This document shows positions 13,752-27,000 of a stretch of DNA of 64,000 nt, piece after piece. The stretch comes from Prinia subflava (lineage: Eukaryota > Chordata > Aves > Passeriformes > Cisticolidae), in NCBI RefSeq assembly GCF_021018805.1, contig NC_086257.1, positions 13,388,693 through 13,452,692 on the forward strand. Reading direction: 5' to 3'. Position 1 is the stretch's first letter. Every line of letters begins with the position of its first letter. The position numbers were made by a program, and so were the translations under genes. The notes under the pieces are model-generated. The model had not been told where the DNA came from and made no database searches. It saw only the letters and a program-made list of their open reading frames with translations.

Positions 13752-16700
13752 TGCACAGTCACTGCCTGCTGCAGAGCTCGAAGGTGCTGCAAACACTGTG
13801 GGGCACAGACACAGCCACACCTGAGCAAACTCCAGGTGAGAGCCTGTCTAGAGCAGCTATCTCTGGAAGCCAGGATCCATCACAGCCATGAGACACTTGG
13901 TGCTCAAACAAATGCCTGTCATGGTTTAGGAGACTGGGGAGCAGAGGACATGTCTGATGGCAGTGCCTGTTCCCAGCAGCTGAGCTGTGGTCCCCACCTT
14001 GGTGCAGCTCTGTGCCCTCCCCACACAGTAGTCAAATAAAAGGCAGCAGTTAGCACATGTCACACTGGTAAGGAATTCCCTCCCTGAAGTGCTCCTTGAC
14101 TGCAGTCCAGTCAGGTTTCCCCTCACCTCCCAGACATTATGTGACCTCTGGAGCAAGACTGTGCCCCAAAAATGCTGCTTCTGTTCCCACCTGACAGGGA
14201 GAGGTTCTCCTCTCTGTCACTTGTCCATGTCCCCCAGCTGTAACACTCAGTGTAATTAAAAACCCACCCCTCCCTGTGAACCAGGCACATCAGGAACTCC
14301 TGCTGGCAGAGGAGCGAGTTGGGCAGGTCTCTGTGCTCCCAGGAAAGACAAGAAGCTCTGCTTGCTTCAGGGATGGGAAAGGGAGCACGGCAGGCGCCAA
14401 GTCCAGGCCCACAGGAGCAGATCCCACCCCACTGAGGATCTCTGGGAAGTCCAGCCTGCCCAGTGATCTCTGGGGTCACTTTTCCCAAAAAGATGAAAGC
14501 TCTCCAGAATAACAGTTGGCACTCTTAGTTGCTTCTCTGAGCCCTCTCAGCACTCATCCAAACCTCTCTCCCAAGTAAAGGGCTGCAGATCTGCTCCTTG
14601 GGGCCAGGAGCTGATGCTGCCAGCTGACTGCTTCAGCCGGAGCTGTGGGAGGGAAAAGCCACCAAACCCTCTGTGACTCACACCAAAACCATGCTGTCTG
14701 CATTTCCAGCCAGGCTTGTAATCAGGCTGCAAAAGGGCTGATCCCAAAAGGGTAGAAGGACAACAGATCTGCCTGTCAGAGGGGTCACAGCCCCTGCTGG
14801 GGGACTCACAGCTGAGTCCTGACTGCAAAGACCCCCAGGCTGGGAGGAGCATCTCCAAACAGCCACATCTGCATTTCCCTCTGCGTGCTCAGGGACTGCT
14901 ACACACACTTCAGTAGGTGTTGCCACTGACAGCACTCACACTCCCTCCAAAATTAGGTCTTTTAAGGAATGTGATGTTTTAAAAATTCTGCTGTGGGGCA
15001 GTATGTGTACCAGTAAAATTACATCTGAAGGCTCATCCACCACCTGGTTACCAGTTGGCTAAAATCCAGCTCTGCCTGTTTGCTGTCAGAAATCCTCCAA
15101 AACAGTTGTGACTGAGTGACTGAGCTAATTGCAGCACTGCCAAAGCAAAATCCCTGTCTACCCTCTGTTCACCACTGCAGTGCCTCAGCAGTTCCCATGT
15201 GCTCCCAACTGCTTGAGGGATCAAAGCCGCCAGCTCAGCTCAAAGAGCTGCCCAGAGTGGAGCCTAAAGAATGTTTCAGCCAAGCCCTAAAAAAATTTCA
15301 GCTGCTTTCATACTCACTGCAGTCTAACAGATATCTCCAGGGCACTGGGTAATTCCTGGTGGATTCCCTTTCTCTCTGCTGTATCAAACCACAATGAATC
15401 CTGTCAAAAAGCACATTTAAAAGATCTCAGCAGTCCTGGCAGTCCCATCTCCACGGCTGGGAGCTGGCTGGCTGTGAGGGAGGCAGTGCCAGAGTGGTGC
15501 TTTCCGGGAGCAGGAGCTCGGCCTGGTGGGCATCCCCTGGAGATGCCAGGCTGTATCATGTGTCCTGCCTCCTCAGTGATCTGGCTATCAGCTGGGCTGG
15601 GAATTCTGCTGCATTTTTTTCATTTCTGGGATGGAGTTGGCATGCCTGGATGTTTTTCCTAAAGAATTACACAAGAGCAGAAACAGCAGTTAGAAGATGC
15701 AGTCCTCCAGGGTCCCAGCATTTCCTTGGAATGAGAAAGAAAAATGCCTGATGTTATTCTCAGACACCAGGACATTTACCCACTCTGCCTCCCCAGTGTG
15801 ACCCCCTGTACGTGCCAGGCCACACCCCTGAGCCCAGCCTAGGGCCACCTACGGCCCCATTTGCCCTCCAGGAGCAGCATTAGCAGCAAACTCTCCATCC
15901 AGGGAGGGACAGAGCAGCAAAGCAAAGCCCCCGTGCTGCTGGGCAGAGCCGTGTGTGAGTGGGCACCCAGAGCCAGGGCAGCTCCTGCACACAGACCTTG
16001 GGGCCTGTGTGAAGCTCTGGCATGGGCCTTTGCCAGGAGCAGAGCTGGTGACCCTCAGTGCCATGTGGGACATGTGGCATTTGGATGAGATGTGTGTCCA
16101 GGGAGGGCATCACAGCCCAGACACTGGCACCTGAGCCCTTCTGCTCAGCACGGCTTGAGAGTGGCCACATCTAGAGGAAATTCCCAAAAAGTCATGTTGC
16201 TCCTGCTTCATGCTCCACTTAGAGGAATTTCTGGTAGATTTTGGCCTGGGTTTCTGTTATGGTGCAAACAAGAGCACAACTGCAGCGGGTCAGAAAGTCA
16301 CAAAGGCATCTGTGTGTAGGATGCAGCCGGGAGTGAGAGGCCAGGAGCGAGGACTGTGGCACACACAGGGTCTGGGTGCACAAAGGGCCACAAAGGGCCT
16401 TTCAGGGAGGTGGCTGGGGCTCAGCCCTGTGCTGTGGTACCAGCCCGTGCCTGGCCAGCAGCACTGGTGCATGGCTCGACTGTCTGTGCTTTGTGCCAGC
16501 GCTGAATTGTCTCTGGCAGATGTGTAGCCCCTTGTTCTCCTCTGCCAGGGCTGAAAGGGAACTTGTCAGGGCCTGGGGATGATTGTTCACCTCCACCCAG
16601 CACTCAGGACAACCAGCTGGGCCACAGCACCGATGGCAGGTGGCTGGAAGAGCTCCAGGGGTTTCAGTTCAGGGCTGGCACCTTGGGGACAGCCTGTCCT

Positions 16701-19700
16701 CCCAACCACCACCCCTCCAGTGGCAGCCAGAGCAGGACACATCCTGTGGCAGGATCCCTGTAACCTCCTCAAGATGCCACACTGTCCCCCTGTGTGCCCA
16801 TCTCATCCTGCAGCATCCCCTGCTGCCCCACAGAACACCCACCCACACCTCCTGACAGCACCAAGCCTGCACAGGAAACCTGCTTGTAAAAATAACAGCA
16901 GAAAATAAAATCTACCAACTTCTTGAAATCCCTGGAGCCTCTTGCTGCCCTCCACCCCAACACACCCTGCCAAGCCACTCGCCCATTAGTGCCTACAGCA
17001 CAGCTGGAAGTGCATTGGTCTGGCTGAGAATTGCACAAGGGATGTTCCAGGAGCTGAGAAACAAGGAAAGAGTTCAGGAGGACTCAAAGGATGAGGAGGA
17101 AGGGTTGCATCCCCAGGAATGCTGTCCAGGCAGTATCTATCCAAGCAGGGCTGGGCTGGGTTGTGCTGGGGTTTGGCCCCTCTCCCGTGCAGAGCCCAGG
17201 TTTCCAGGCACGCCAGTGGTGTTCTCTGTGGGATGTGCTGCTCCAAGCAGGTGAGTTCCTTGCTGAGGGACTCAGCGCCACAGGAAACTCCTGATAACAA
17301 CACAGAGAAGTAGGGCTGTCCCAAAATATCAGCAAAGGGAATGCAAATCCCTGTCTCTGTAGGGTGGAAGGTGATTCCCTCATCTGCAAAAGTTTCTGCC
17401 AAGCACAGCTGATCCCCACAGAGCAGGCTCGGAGAGGCAAGGAGCAGGGTGGCATCCAGAGGAGGTCAGGGAAAGCGCTGCCAGCCAGAGGAAGGCAGCT
17501 CCCTCTACTCCAGCACCCTCTGCTGTGTGCCTGCACCCAGCCAAAGGCACATCCACCACAGCCACATCCACAGGCCACAGGGGGACTGCAGGGGCCTCTC
17601 CACAGGGAGAAGCAGCAGGAGGGTGAAGAAGCAGAGGCAGGACAAGGAGGGAGGTGCTGACCTCCTGGTGCCAGGGAACCACTGCCAAGTGCAGCAGGCT
17701 GGGTGTGAGCAGTGCCAGCACGCCAGGAGCATCCCCATCACAGCAGATCCCCCTTGTCCCAGAGTGCTGCTCCTGCCCCGAGCAGGATCATGGGCTCTGG
17801 AGAGAGCCATGATTGGAGAGAGGGGTCAGGCAGGCATTGCAGGGATGAATCCAGCCCAGTGGGGCTGAAGACCAGCATCCTCCATCCCCACTCCAGATGG
17901 AATGCACAGCCACAGGCAGGGCTGAAATGGGATCCTGAGCCACGGTCAGGGTGGGGAACCCCAGCTGGAACTGGCAAGGTCCTGATGACCCATCAGGGAA
18001 TAAGATCTTTCTCTGGTTTTAAATTCAGTACAGATTCAGAGGTGAGACATCAAGAATAACCAAAATTTTTGCTTAACCAATCTTTAATTTTTATGGTCTC
18101 TCCTTCAGATCAGTCACACTTTCAATCGCATGACAACAAATACTCCAGTTTCACTGTGTGGAAGATTGGATCCTGGTAAAGTTTCCCACAATACCTCCAA
18201 AATCTCAGATAGGGGAAGCAACAAATACTCTGTTTTCATGGATATGACAGAAAGTTGCTGCTTTCTGTGCTAATAATGCCCAGCTCTGGGTGGGCTGGCT
18301 CAGATGCTCTGGCAGCATTAAGACTCCTAAGGCCTGAAAAACTGGCTGGAAGTCTCTGTGGCAACACATTATCTCACAAGATTTATGGTTCATCCTGCTC
18401 CAGGCAAAGTCAGAAATACCACCACAGTGATCGCTCTGGATATTACTGCATTTTTAGGCTACTGCTCTGACATTCACAGCAGGGGAAGAAACGAGGATGG
18501 GAACATTTACACTTTCACCCCCAGCTCCAGCAAGGAGCTTTCTGGGGGTTTTGGTGTGTGGGTATTGGGAGAGGAGGCGAGCAGGATCCGGTTGCTTCCC
18601 AACTTGCAACTCTGTCTGGAAAATAAAGCTCAAGGATGAATGCCTGCACAAGATCAGGAGGGGGATTTTAGTTTTCTATGTCTTCCTTGGACATAAAAGA
18701 CTAAACTCATGGGACTAGATTGTTGGGAAAGACAAGCCCTCTCCTCAGTGCCCCTTTTGCTGAAGGAGAGGTAAGCAGGGAGGGGAGCAAACACCACACA
18801 TTGAAGCCTGTCAGACAGACAAAGGGAGGATGGCCAAAGTCCCTGGCGAGGCCTGCACCTGTCTGGGGTGGCTGCAGGGAGACTGCAATTCCAGGGCACA
18901 GCTCCTCAGCACCACAGATGCCAGCTGGGCTGTGGGTGGGCTGACCCGCTTGCTGTGTGGCTGAGAAAGCAGAGCAGCGCTGCTTTGGGAGAGCTCTGAT
19001 TCCCCAGGACTCGTGTGGGTGCTGGCACAGGTCTCCCAAGCTTTTCTGCTGAAGGTGTCCCACATCACACAAATAATTGCACAACCTTGTGCCAGGGAAG
19101 GGAGGGAGAGGATGACTGGAGGAGGCTGTAGCCAGGTACACTCCTTCTTCCAGTTCATTATGGTGGCAGAGCCCCAGAAAGTCAGAAATACTCATTTGTG
19201 ATCTGGGACAGATGCTACAAAAAGCATCTTCAAATAACCACAAACAAAACACTATGTTAGCAAAAATTATTTTAAGCTAACAACCTACACCTAAGCCAGA
19301 CTCCTCACCCCTATTCTCTCCACAGACCACAGGCCTGCTGGCTATGGAAGCAGAACAGCCTGATTTGTGGTTTTCAGGCAGCCCTGAGGCCCTGAGACCC
19401 TTTGGAAGGTGGAAAATGGTAGGCAACCATTCTCCCTCATGGGTTGCAGGAGAGCTGAAGGATGGCATCTGTGCCACTGCATGTCCCTCTCTGCCTGGTG
19501 GGGGTGGAGGTCCCCAGAAACACAGGCCAAGCTGGCATGCCCGTGTTTGCCATCAGCAGCCTCACTGCTGGCAGGGGCAGTGCTGAGCAGTCCCTCCCCA
19601 CAGCTGACAGTGACATGTGCCCCATCGGGCCACGCTCAGCACCCCTTTCACCCACCACCCAGAGAGGGTCGTGATGCTCAGGTGACAAGCAAAGGTGGCC

Positions 19701-20494
19701 ATCCACGTGACAGGTGCATAGGCTGCTCCTGGCCTTGGCATCTCCTGTTTCTTGCACTCCTGCTCAGTGAGGAACTGCTTGCTTATTGCTTTGCTGGTAC
19801 CAGCCAGCACCTCCTCTTGTACAGGGAAGTACCAGTTTAAGCCCACAGCACCCCAAGGCTGCACAGCAAATCCTACATCACTGTTGGGAAAGAGGGGAGA
19901 GAAACCAGTGCAGTAATCCTGTGCAGTACCTTCCCAGGGAAGTGTCATCAGGTGTGTGAGTTGTGCTTATGATTCCCTTCTTGTTTTCTGGAGATACTTC
20001 CTTTCCAGAGCCACAGCCTTCAAAGTGCCAGCAGCTGCACACACACCTTAAAGCAAGGCCCTCTTGGCTTTAGCCCAGCCTCAGAACAGACAGGGATTTG
20101 ACTTTGTAGCTCAGCAACTGAGCCACTCTTATGTTTAGTTGAGGACCTATATAATTGTTATATTTAATTTAATTGGGAAAGACATCCTGTGGTCTGCTGT
20201 TTAACAATGCCTGAGCATGAGTGGTCCTTTCCTCTTTTCTGCTTCCAGAGCAGTCCTATTTCCCAACTGCCACTCTGGGATAAGTCTCAGCCAGACCCAC
20301 AGGGCTGAGTCCCAGGAGGGAACCTGGGCCAGACCTCTGCCAGGATGTGGGAGCAGGTCTCCTGAAGGTGTGTGAATTTCTGGCTGTGAAATTATCTCCT
20401 GTTTAACTGGGCAATTCCTGCAGTTCATCCTGACGAGGTGGCAGTAAGGAGTCACTAAATGCTGGTACTCACTACCTTCATCACCAGGAGCAAA

Positions 20495-20528
20495 AAGTGG
20501 GTAGGACTTTGAAGTGGGTAGGACTTCA
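20495..20528 (+). repeat. 17-bp direct repeat, 2 copies
   Basis: aagtgggtaggacttt occurs at 20495 and again, almost unchanged, from 20512. It is a local tandem duplication in intergenic sequence with no visible link to a gene. Confidence 0.8.
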
Positions 20529-22364
20529 TGATTTCCACATTAAGGCTCAGAACAAGATGTAACAGCTGTAGTTAAAATTACTCCATCTCTGCTACTTCCC
20601 ACCACCCAAGGGAAAGTTATTTTTAACTCCAGGTTGCCTAAGGAATACTGCACAGTGACATCTGTTGCGTCACTGCCAAGGGTCTTCACCCGGCAAGAAC
20701 TCTGGGAAGAGAGAGCCCTTCCTCCAGCCAGCTGGGACCAGAGCAGAGCTCAGGTGTGTGCACCCCTACAAACTGACCCCTCCAGGCTCCCCAGCTCCTC
20801 CTGAGGGAGCAGAAGCTGCCACTGAGGCAGCCTTGAGAATATTGAGGGCCAGGTGCCTGGCCAAGTCCTTTTATGTTCTTTTCAGTCTTCAAATAAACTT
20901 GAGCTGAAGCTATTCCAGGAGCTGCAGTGGCACTGGGCAGGCAGACTTCGAGTGCTCTGAGTCAAAAGGACAGTCATGCAAACCCAGAGGGGATTAGCTT
21001 TTAATGCGCTTCTCAGGGCAAACCCTGAAATCAGGGGATTGCCAAGATCCCAACAGAAAAACTAGCCAGCCCTCCTGACCACAAATCCGCTGCCAAACTC
21101 TCCCGGCGTCGGAAAACTCTCACAGAAATGTTGGAACAACTGTGGATGCACAGGAGCACCCCAGCCATTGCCTCCCCAGCATAGGGAAGCACACAGCTCC
21201 CTGTTCCTCCAGCCCTGGAACAGTGGCACAGCTCCAGAGCTCCCGGGGGCCACCTCATGGGAGAGCTCAGGAGCCTCCAGAAGAAATGCCACGTAGATGT
21301 GAGTGCAGTTATCCCTGCTCAGCTTTATCCTCCTGCCTGGGAATGAACACTGCTGCTGAACACCTGCTACGTTTGCTCCCAGGGTCGCTGAGCTAAACTG
21401 AGATAACCTGGCTGTGCACTCAGTTTCCTGCATATCTAACTCCACTTATGTTTGTATTAAAACCAAGAAGTAAAATTAGGAGCTAGCATCCCAGGTGGAA
21501 TTACATGATTTTTTAATGCTACTTAGCATCTTAAGAGCTAAATTTTAGACTACAAGAACTTCCCTTGTAAAAGCTTTTCTCTCTCTGCTGTATCATCTGC
21601 AACAGGCAGTGTTATCCAGGTGTTTTGCTCAGCTTTGCAATTCAGTCCTTGTGCCTGCTGGGTAGTTCACACTCATGTTTTGTCCTAGAGAAGAGTCCTT
21701 GTATTGAAAAACAAGGCAATACGCCCTGCACTCAAGAGGTAGCAACCACTGCTGGGATTCTGGAGAAAATTAGGAAGGTTTGGACACCAGTCTCTTCCTG
21801 GAATTCATTGGGGATCTGTCAGTGATCTGTTGCGTGCTCCTCTGCTGAATCACTGCCACAACCCTCCCCTCTTCAGAGCTCAGTTTCCTTTCCTGATCCC
21901 TTAGGAATAATCCATAATAATCCTTTGTAATCTGCAGGAGTCCACTACAAATGCAGGTTTAAGAGCTGTGAATACACGGAGTCCAGGGGTTTAGGCATCT
22001 CTGTCACGAGATCCAGGACACAGCTGGTACTCCTACAGAAGTCTTGAAGATCCCAGTACACACGTGAAAGGCTCAAGACTGCAAATGAGCCTCTGAATGA
22101 TGTGTGTGTGCAACAGGCATGAACCTCACCACTACAGAATATGAGCCTTCACCTTATATATTTCAAAAATAAAGAGAGGGAGCCTCTGAATTTTGTTACC
22201 ATTCATGTATACATTTATTAAGCCAAAGGAGTTTGATCATGTCACAGTATGTTACTAGAGCACATGAGATCTTTTCAACTTTACTAACAATGGTCAATAA
22301 TTACTTTTTATTTTTGCCTTTCAAGCTTAAAAAAATTTACTCTTCCTGAATTCCCCATGAAAGG

Positions 22365-22400
22365 CTCCTTTTTTTTTTTTTCCTTTTCTTTTCTTTTCTT
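22365..22400 (+). repeat. Polypyrimidine tract
   Basis: An uninterrupted C/T run made of a T13-14 tract followed by several tttctt-like units. On the minus strand it is a purine tract inside the likely BDH1 3' UTR, close to the candidate poly(A) signals. Confidence 0.85.
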
Positions 22401-22471
22401 AAAATACAAAACAAATGTTTCTCAGATATGTAAACAACCATCACGGAAATGAGACTGCTCCTAAAGTTAAC

Positions 22472-22477
22472 TTTATT
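22472..22477 (-). other. BDH1: Candidate poly(A) signal of BDH1
   Basis: AATAAA on the minus strand, about 1.1 kb beyond the BDH1 stop codon. Alternatives of the same sequence lie at 22307-22312 and 22214-22219. Confidence 0.35.
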
Positions 22478-23569
22478 GTTATGGATGTTTTGATAGATCT
22501 ATGTCATGTTGCATGTATTTCAACTCAGTGACTCCTTCAATGGAAGCTGGTATTGTTATCATCACCTGTGCTGCAGTACTGGAGGCCTGGTCAGGGTTAA
22601 GGGCCTTCTGTGCAAGGTGCTGTACAAATACTTGGCTGTAACTGAGGTCTCTGGCAAGAAGGGCATTCACTGATGTGACTGTAACCCTCTCTGCTCCTTC
22701 TGCTCCGCAGTGTTCCTCACAAACCACAAGAGCTCAAGCAAAACTCCTCTCCGAGCTAACTCTGGAGTTCAGCTTCAGATACCGGTGAAGAGAAAGCAAA
22801 TGTCACTGCAGGCCAATCCTGACACCTGCAGTCCTGTGCGTAAAGCTGCTCACAGTCATGGGAATGCTCATGTGAGTAAGAAACTCCCACTGGGAAAGTC
22901 TCCAAGGTTGAGTCCCTGGGTCATTGAACTCCTTTGCAAGAAAGCATGCAAGAGAAGCAGACTGGTTCCTTTTCTCTAATGTTTCATCAGGATAATTCTA
23001 AGAGACAAAGGGACGGGTCAGTTGCTCAGTTTCAGCACCTTGAGCATCTTGAGTTCTGATCCTCAAATTAAAGAAGTCTCTGCTCTGCCTTGGGCTATTG
23101 TGACCAGGCCTGGAAAAGTCAGTTGGACATTCTTTGTCATGAGGAAGCAGTGGTTTGCCACTAGAGCATGGAGGGATTCTGTTTTATGGTGTGAAGGCTG
23201 CATCCTAGGCAGGAATTGTGAAGATTGTGTTTGGCCATCGGCAGAAATTATTCTGAAAACGCTTCAGAGCAATTGCAGTATAAATAATGATTATAGCTTC
23301 ATATTCGAGGTGAAAAAAGAACGGATTACATGAAATAAATAGCAAAAAATCATTGTCCCTGCACAAACATAACATATTCCTGCCTACGAAACATCCCTTG
23401 CAAATTACCGCCTTTTAGGTTATGTCAGACATTTAAATGAACCCTTTAGAGCTAAAATACAGTACTCTGAAATGAGGTTAGAAAATTTTAAAAAAGGACT
23501 AATGGGAAGTGTGTACAAAGCTCTCTTTAAAACAAATTTCCCACCTGGGTAGCTTATGAGCGTGAGGCC

Positions 23570-24039
23570 TCAGTAGACGTAGAGCCGGTCTGCGATGGCG
23601 GCGGGCATGTGGGTCATGATCTGCATGCGCAGCCACCAGTAGTAATCCATGGGGTGGTAGCGGGTGTAGGGCGCGGTGGCGGTGAGTGCGTGCGCCACGC
23701 TCTCGATCACCGGCGACGTGTCCCGCGAGCCGCTGTTGCAGTACGACTCCATCTTGCTGACCTGCTCGTCGAAGTACTTCCTGCCGTAGTCCTTGCGCAC
23801 GATCTCGGGGAGCTCGTCCCACATCTTGTCGGCGATGGCTTTGATGCGCTCGGGGCTGTACAGGTTGGTGCCGGCGATGAAGTTGCCAGGCTCCACGATG
23901 CTGACCATGACGCCCTGGGGCTGCATCTCGTAGCGCAGGCAGTCGGAGAAGGCTTCCACGCCGAACTTGGTGATGCAGTAGGGTGACCGGGCAGGGCTGC
24001 CCATCCGCCCCATCATGCTGCTGATGTTCACCACACGAC
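23570..24039 (-). CDS. BDH1: BDH1 coding exon 6 (terminal)
   Basis: 470 nt, entered in phase 1 after a cctag acceptor (24041-24040). It encodes [13 protein letters not shown], the active-site PYCITK, the EPGN motif, the [13 protein letters not shown] segment near the C-terminus, and the stop TGA at 23572-23570. The C-terminal half is the part of BDH linked to phosphatidylcholine activation. The exon is much richer in CpG than the introns around it, which opens a long meaningless frame on the opposite strand (23609-23986). Confidence 0.96.
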
Positions 24040-27000
24040 CTAGGCAGAGACGGGCACAGCACAGCTGAGCCGGTGCCTGACCTGGAGCAGGCACCTGGCA
24101 CACACCACCCAACACCCCCCTGCCCACTGAGGGCTGCCTGGCAGACGTGCTCATGGCTCTGCCTCAGCAGTGCTGCCCTAGGCAATGGCCTTCAGCAGGA
24201 GAACAAGCCCACTGCTGGTGCTCCTTGGCTCATTCTACCTGAGGGAACAGGCACATGCTGACACAGAAAGCTCAGTGCTCTGGAGAACACAGGAGAGCCT
24301 GGACAGAACCTGCATGGGGAAAACAGGATTGCTCAGCAGCAATTTGGACTGAGCCCAGACAAGTGAAAGCAGGAGCAAGGAAAGCCTCTGGCACCAAAGC
24401 TGAGTTTGTTTATTTGCAAATCAAAGGCCAGTGGTGGCTCAGAGTGTCTGCTTCTCAAAAGGGAATGGATTGTTCCTATACCACCGATGGGCAGAGCAGC
24501 TTAAGTCCACTGCACTCTTCCAGGTGACAACTGGGTTATGGCTCCAGGCACAGGGGCCTTTCTTCCCTGGCAGAACCATCCATTTGGGCTGGGGAAAATG
24601 CTGTTAAGAGGCTGTGGATGCTGTAGTCTAGGCAGAGGTTGGAGTTCTCTGCACTTTCTACCAGAGCTAATTACTAAGTTGTATTAGAAAGAGAAACTTT
24701 GACCTCAGAAGTGGATAACCTTCCATGGTGGAAAAAGGGCTGCCCAGGCCATATCCAGCCCAGGTCTGCAGCACAGGGCAACATTGTTAATGCCTGTGGA
24801 TGCCTCAAGAGTGAGAAATCCTCTCATTTAGTCAGACAGTAGGCCCTAGCACAGGAAAGCTTTTGCCCCTTTATGCTGAAACCCAGGCCAGCTCCAGGTC
24901 TACATGCCTTTGTGGTACAACCACCTCTTTTCCTACATCACAGGCTGTCAGAGTAACAGTGCAAAGTGACAACTTCCCTGCAAGAAGCTTTTTACACTGC
25001 TGCTGCCAGCACAGCTGGTTTTTATATAGCAGGGAGGAATGCTCCTGGCACTCTAATTTATTGTGAGCAGCAGTTTCTGAACAGGTATAATGGATTACAT
25101 CTTGTGTGGGATGTTGCAGAAGGCAGTACATATGGGAAAGAGAAATAACTGATTTTCAGGCCTGCTACCCTGCTGTGTAACTCAGAGAGGTAAGGCAATC
25201 TGTGTGTCTGCTGGGGACCACATTCTGCCTCTGAAGGCAGGAAGGTGGCTGATGTGCAGAGAAGTGCCACAGACCTTCTGGCCTCTAACACAGCAAGGTG
25301 TGGCAGGATGAGGGACCTGCCACAGGGAGAAGCAGTCAGGATGTCTGCCACTCACCCTTCGACCTCCGGATGAGCGGGAGGAAAGCCTTGGTGGTTCGCA
25401 CGGTCCCCCACAGGTTCACTTCAGCTACCTCCATGTAGGTGTCCATGCTGGTGAATTCAACTTCCCCAAATGTGGAGATCCCAGCATTGTTAACCAGCCC
25501 CCAGAGCCCTACAAGACAAAATCAAGCACCATTAGTTATGCTAATAGGTTATTGAACCCCACAACAGAGCTTTTCATTATGACTTGCGGTGGTGAAGACC
25601 AGATAGAAGAGAGTCCAGAGTGCACTTCAGTCTCCTGAGCAAATAAAACCACCACGGAGATCTGCCTGTACCACCCAAAACTGCAGTCACAAAGTACTGT
25701 GAATGAGGCTTCCCAGGAAGTTTTGAGCCAGCAAACAGAGAACTTCAGCCTTGTCTGCTCTCCTTGCCACTCTTTTTTATCTGTCATGATTTTTTAAAAG
25801 AAGCAAAATATATAATGCAAAGAATAAGAATAGGAATGACCTTGTAAGAAACAAAAGAGCAATTCTTTCAAAGTAAAATCCTGTCACCATAAGAACTAGA
25901 GTGTCTGCAGTGCTGGGAAGGAGGGTGTAAGCATGGGTGAGCATGCATGCCATGGCATCTCCCTTTTATTCTGCTGCAACCAAAATGGCAACAACTGAAG
26001 CTACCTACTCATTTGACAATAAAAAGAAAGATTAAAAAAGGAATTTTGAATAAAATTAACTCACTTCATATAATATACTAACTGTACAGGAAACATGCTA
26101 AGAAAAGTCTGACAGAAGTCTGTTGTTTAGAAAATCTTGCTCTTATCTGTTGACTGACTGTGTCCAGATCTGTGTTATCAGAACAAGCCCAGGAAAGGTA
26201 ACTTCATTCTGGCCTGTGCTTGAGAAACTTAATCTATATAGAAGATCCATACAGAAAAATTAAATACAAAGAAAATCAAAATAAATTAGTTTGCAAAATC
26301 CAAACCAAAACATTACTGGTTGTTCTGTTTTAAAACAACCTTGTGTTGAATGTGGATATCCTTTAGGAGAAAAATCTACTTCAAAGGGTGGAAAGGTTTC
26401 AGAAATGTATGAGCAAATGTATGAACAATTTTAACAGTACTGGAGCAGAATTTACTGTCATCACCTCAGCAGAATGAAGTAGGTAGGTTAAGAAAATCAG
26501 TACAGCTACCCCCTGAACAACAGCATTAATGATACCCAGCTGGCTTAATGGGAAACTCTTTGGAAAACCTCTCCTTTGCCTTTCGAAAGAGTGGGGAAGG
26601 CATTTCCATTGTTAATTCCCAACCTTTGGGCACTGGGCAGGTTTTACGATAGAAAGGGCATCACAATAGACTTCAGTTCACAGGAACAAAGCACTAATCC
26701 CAGAGCCTTGAACACCACTCTGGTTTTTGCCAATCTCCCTACAGGACCTAGTGGAGAACAAAGCAGTTTCCTTTGTAGAGGCTGTGCAAAGTGGGAAGCT
26801 CCCTTCTGATATGGTATATGTTCTGATATTTGAACAGGCCATTTGCTCTGCCCTGCTGCTCCTCAAAGATTCATGTCCTTCAATGACATGCTCAGCTTTT
26901 GAAATGCACTCTGACAATGCTCTTGGAGCCCAGCCAAGGAAGCTCCTGCCCCCTGTGTTGCCTCAGAGCCCATTGCACATACCCACCTTTCTCTGGGTCC

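Larger units (their letters stand above)
11300..22200. other. Stretch without recognisable gene
   Basis: No frame on either strand shows a known domain. The 15.8-17.8 kb part is GC-moderate and full of CAG/CTG and CCACA-type words that keep frames open by chance. Only small tandem repeats, listed separately, stand out. The region lies between the orphan CpG island and the 3' end of BDH1 and is best described as intergenic. Confidence 0.5.
22207..23569 (-). other. BDH1: BDH1 3' untranslated region (probable extent)
   Basis: This stretch directly follows the BDH1 stop codon on the minus strand. Minus-strand AATAAA signals (TTTATT on the plus strand) lie at 22472-22477, 22307-22312 and 22214-22219, which would give a 3' UTR of about 1.1-1.4 kb. 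Which one is used cannot be decided from sequence alone. The part nearest the stop is AT-rich, in sharp contrast to the GC-rich last coding exon. Confidence 0.5.

Noticed and set aside
23609..23986. 125-codon plus-strand frame
   Set aside because: It is the opposite strand of the GC-rich BDH1 terminal exon, kept open by CpG richness. The translation is unlike any family I know.
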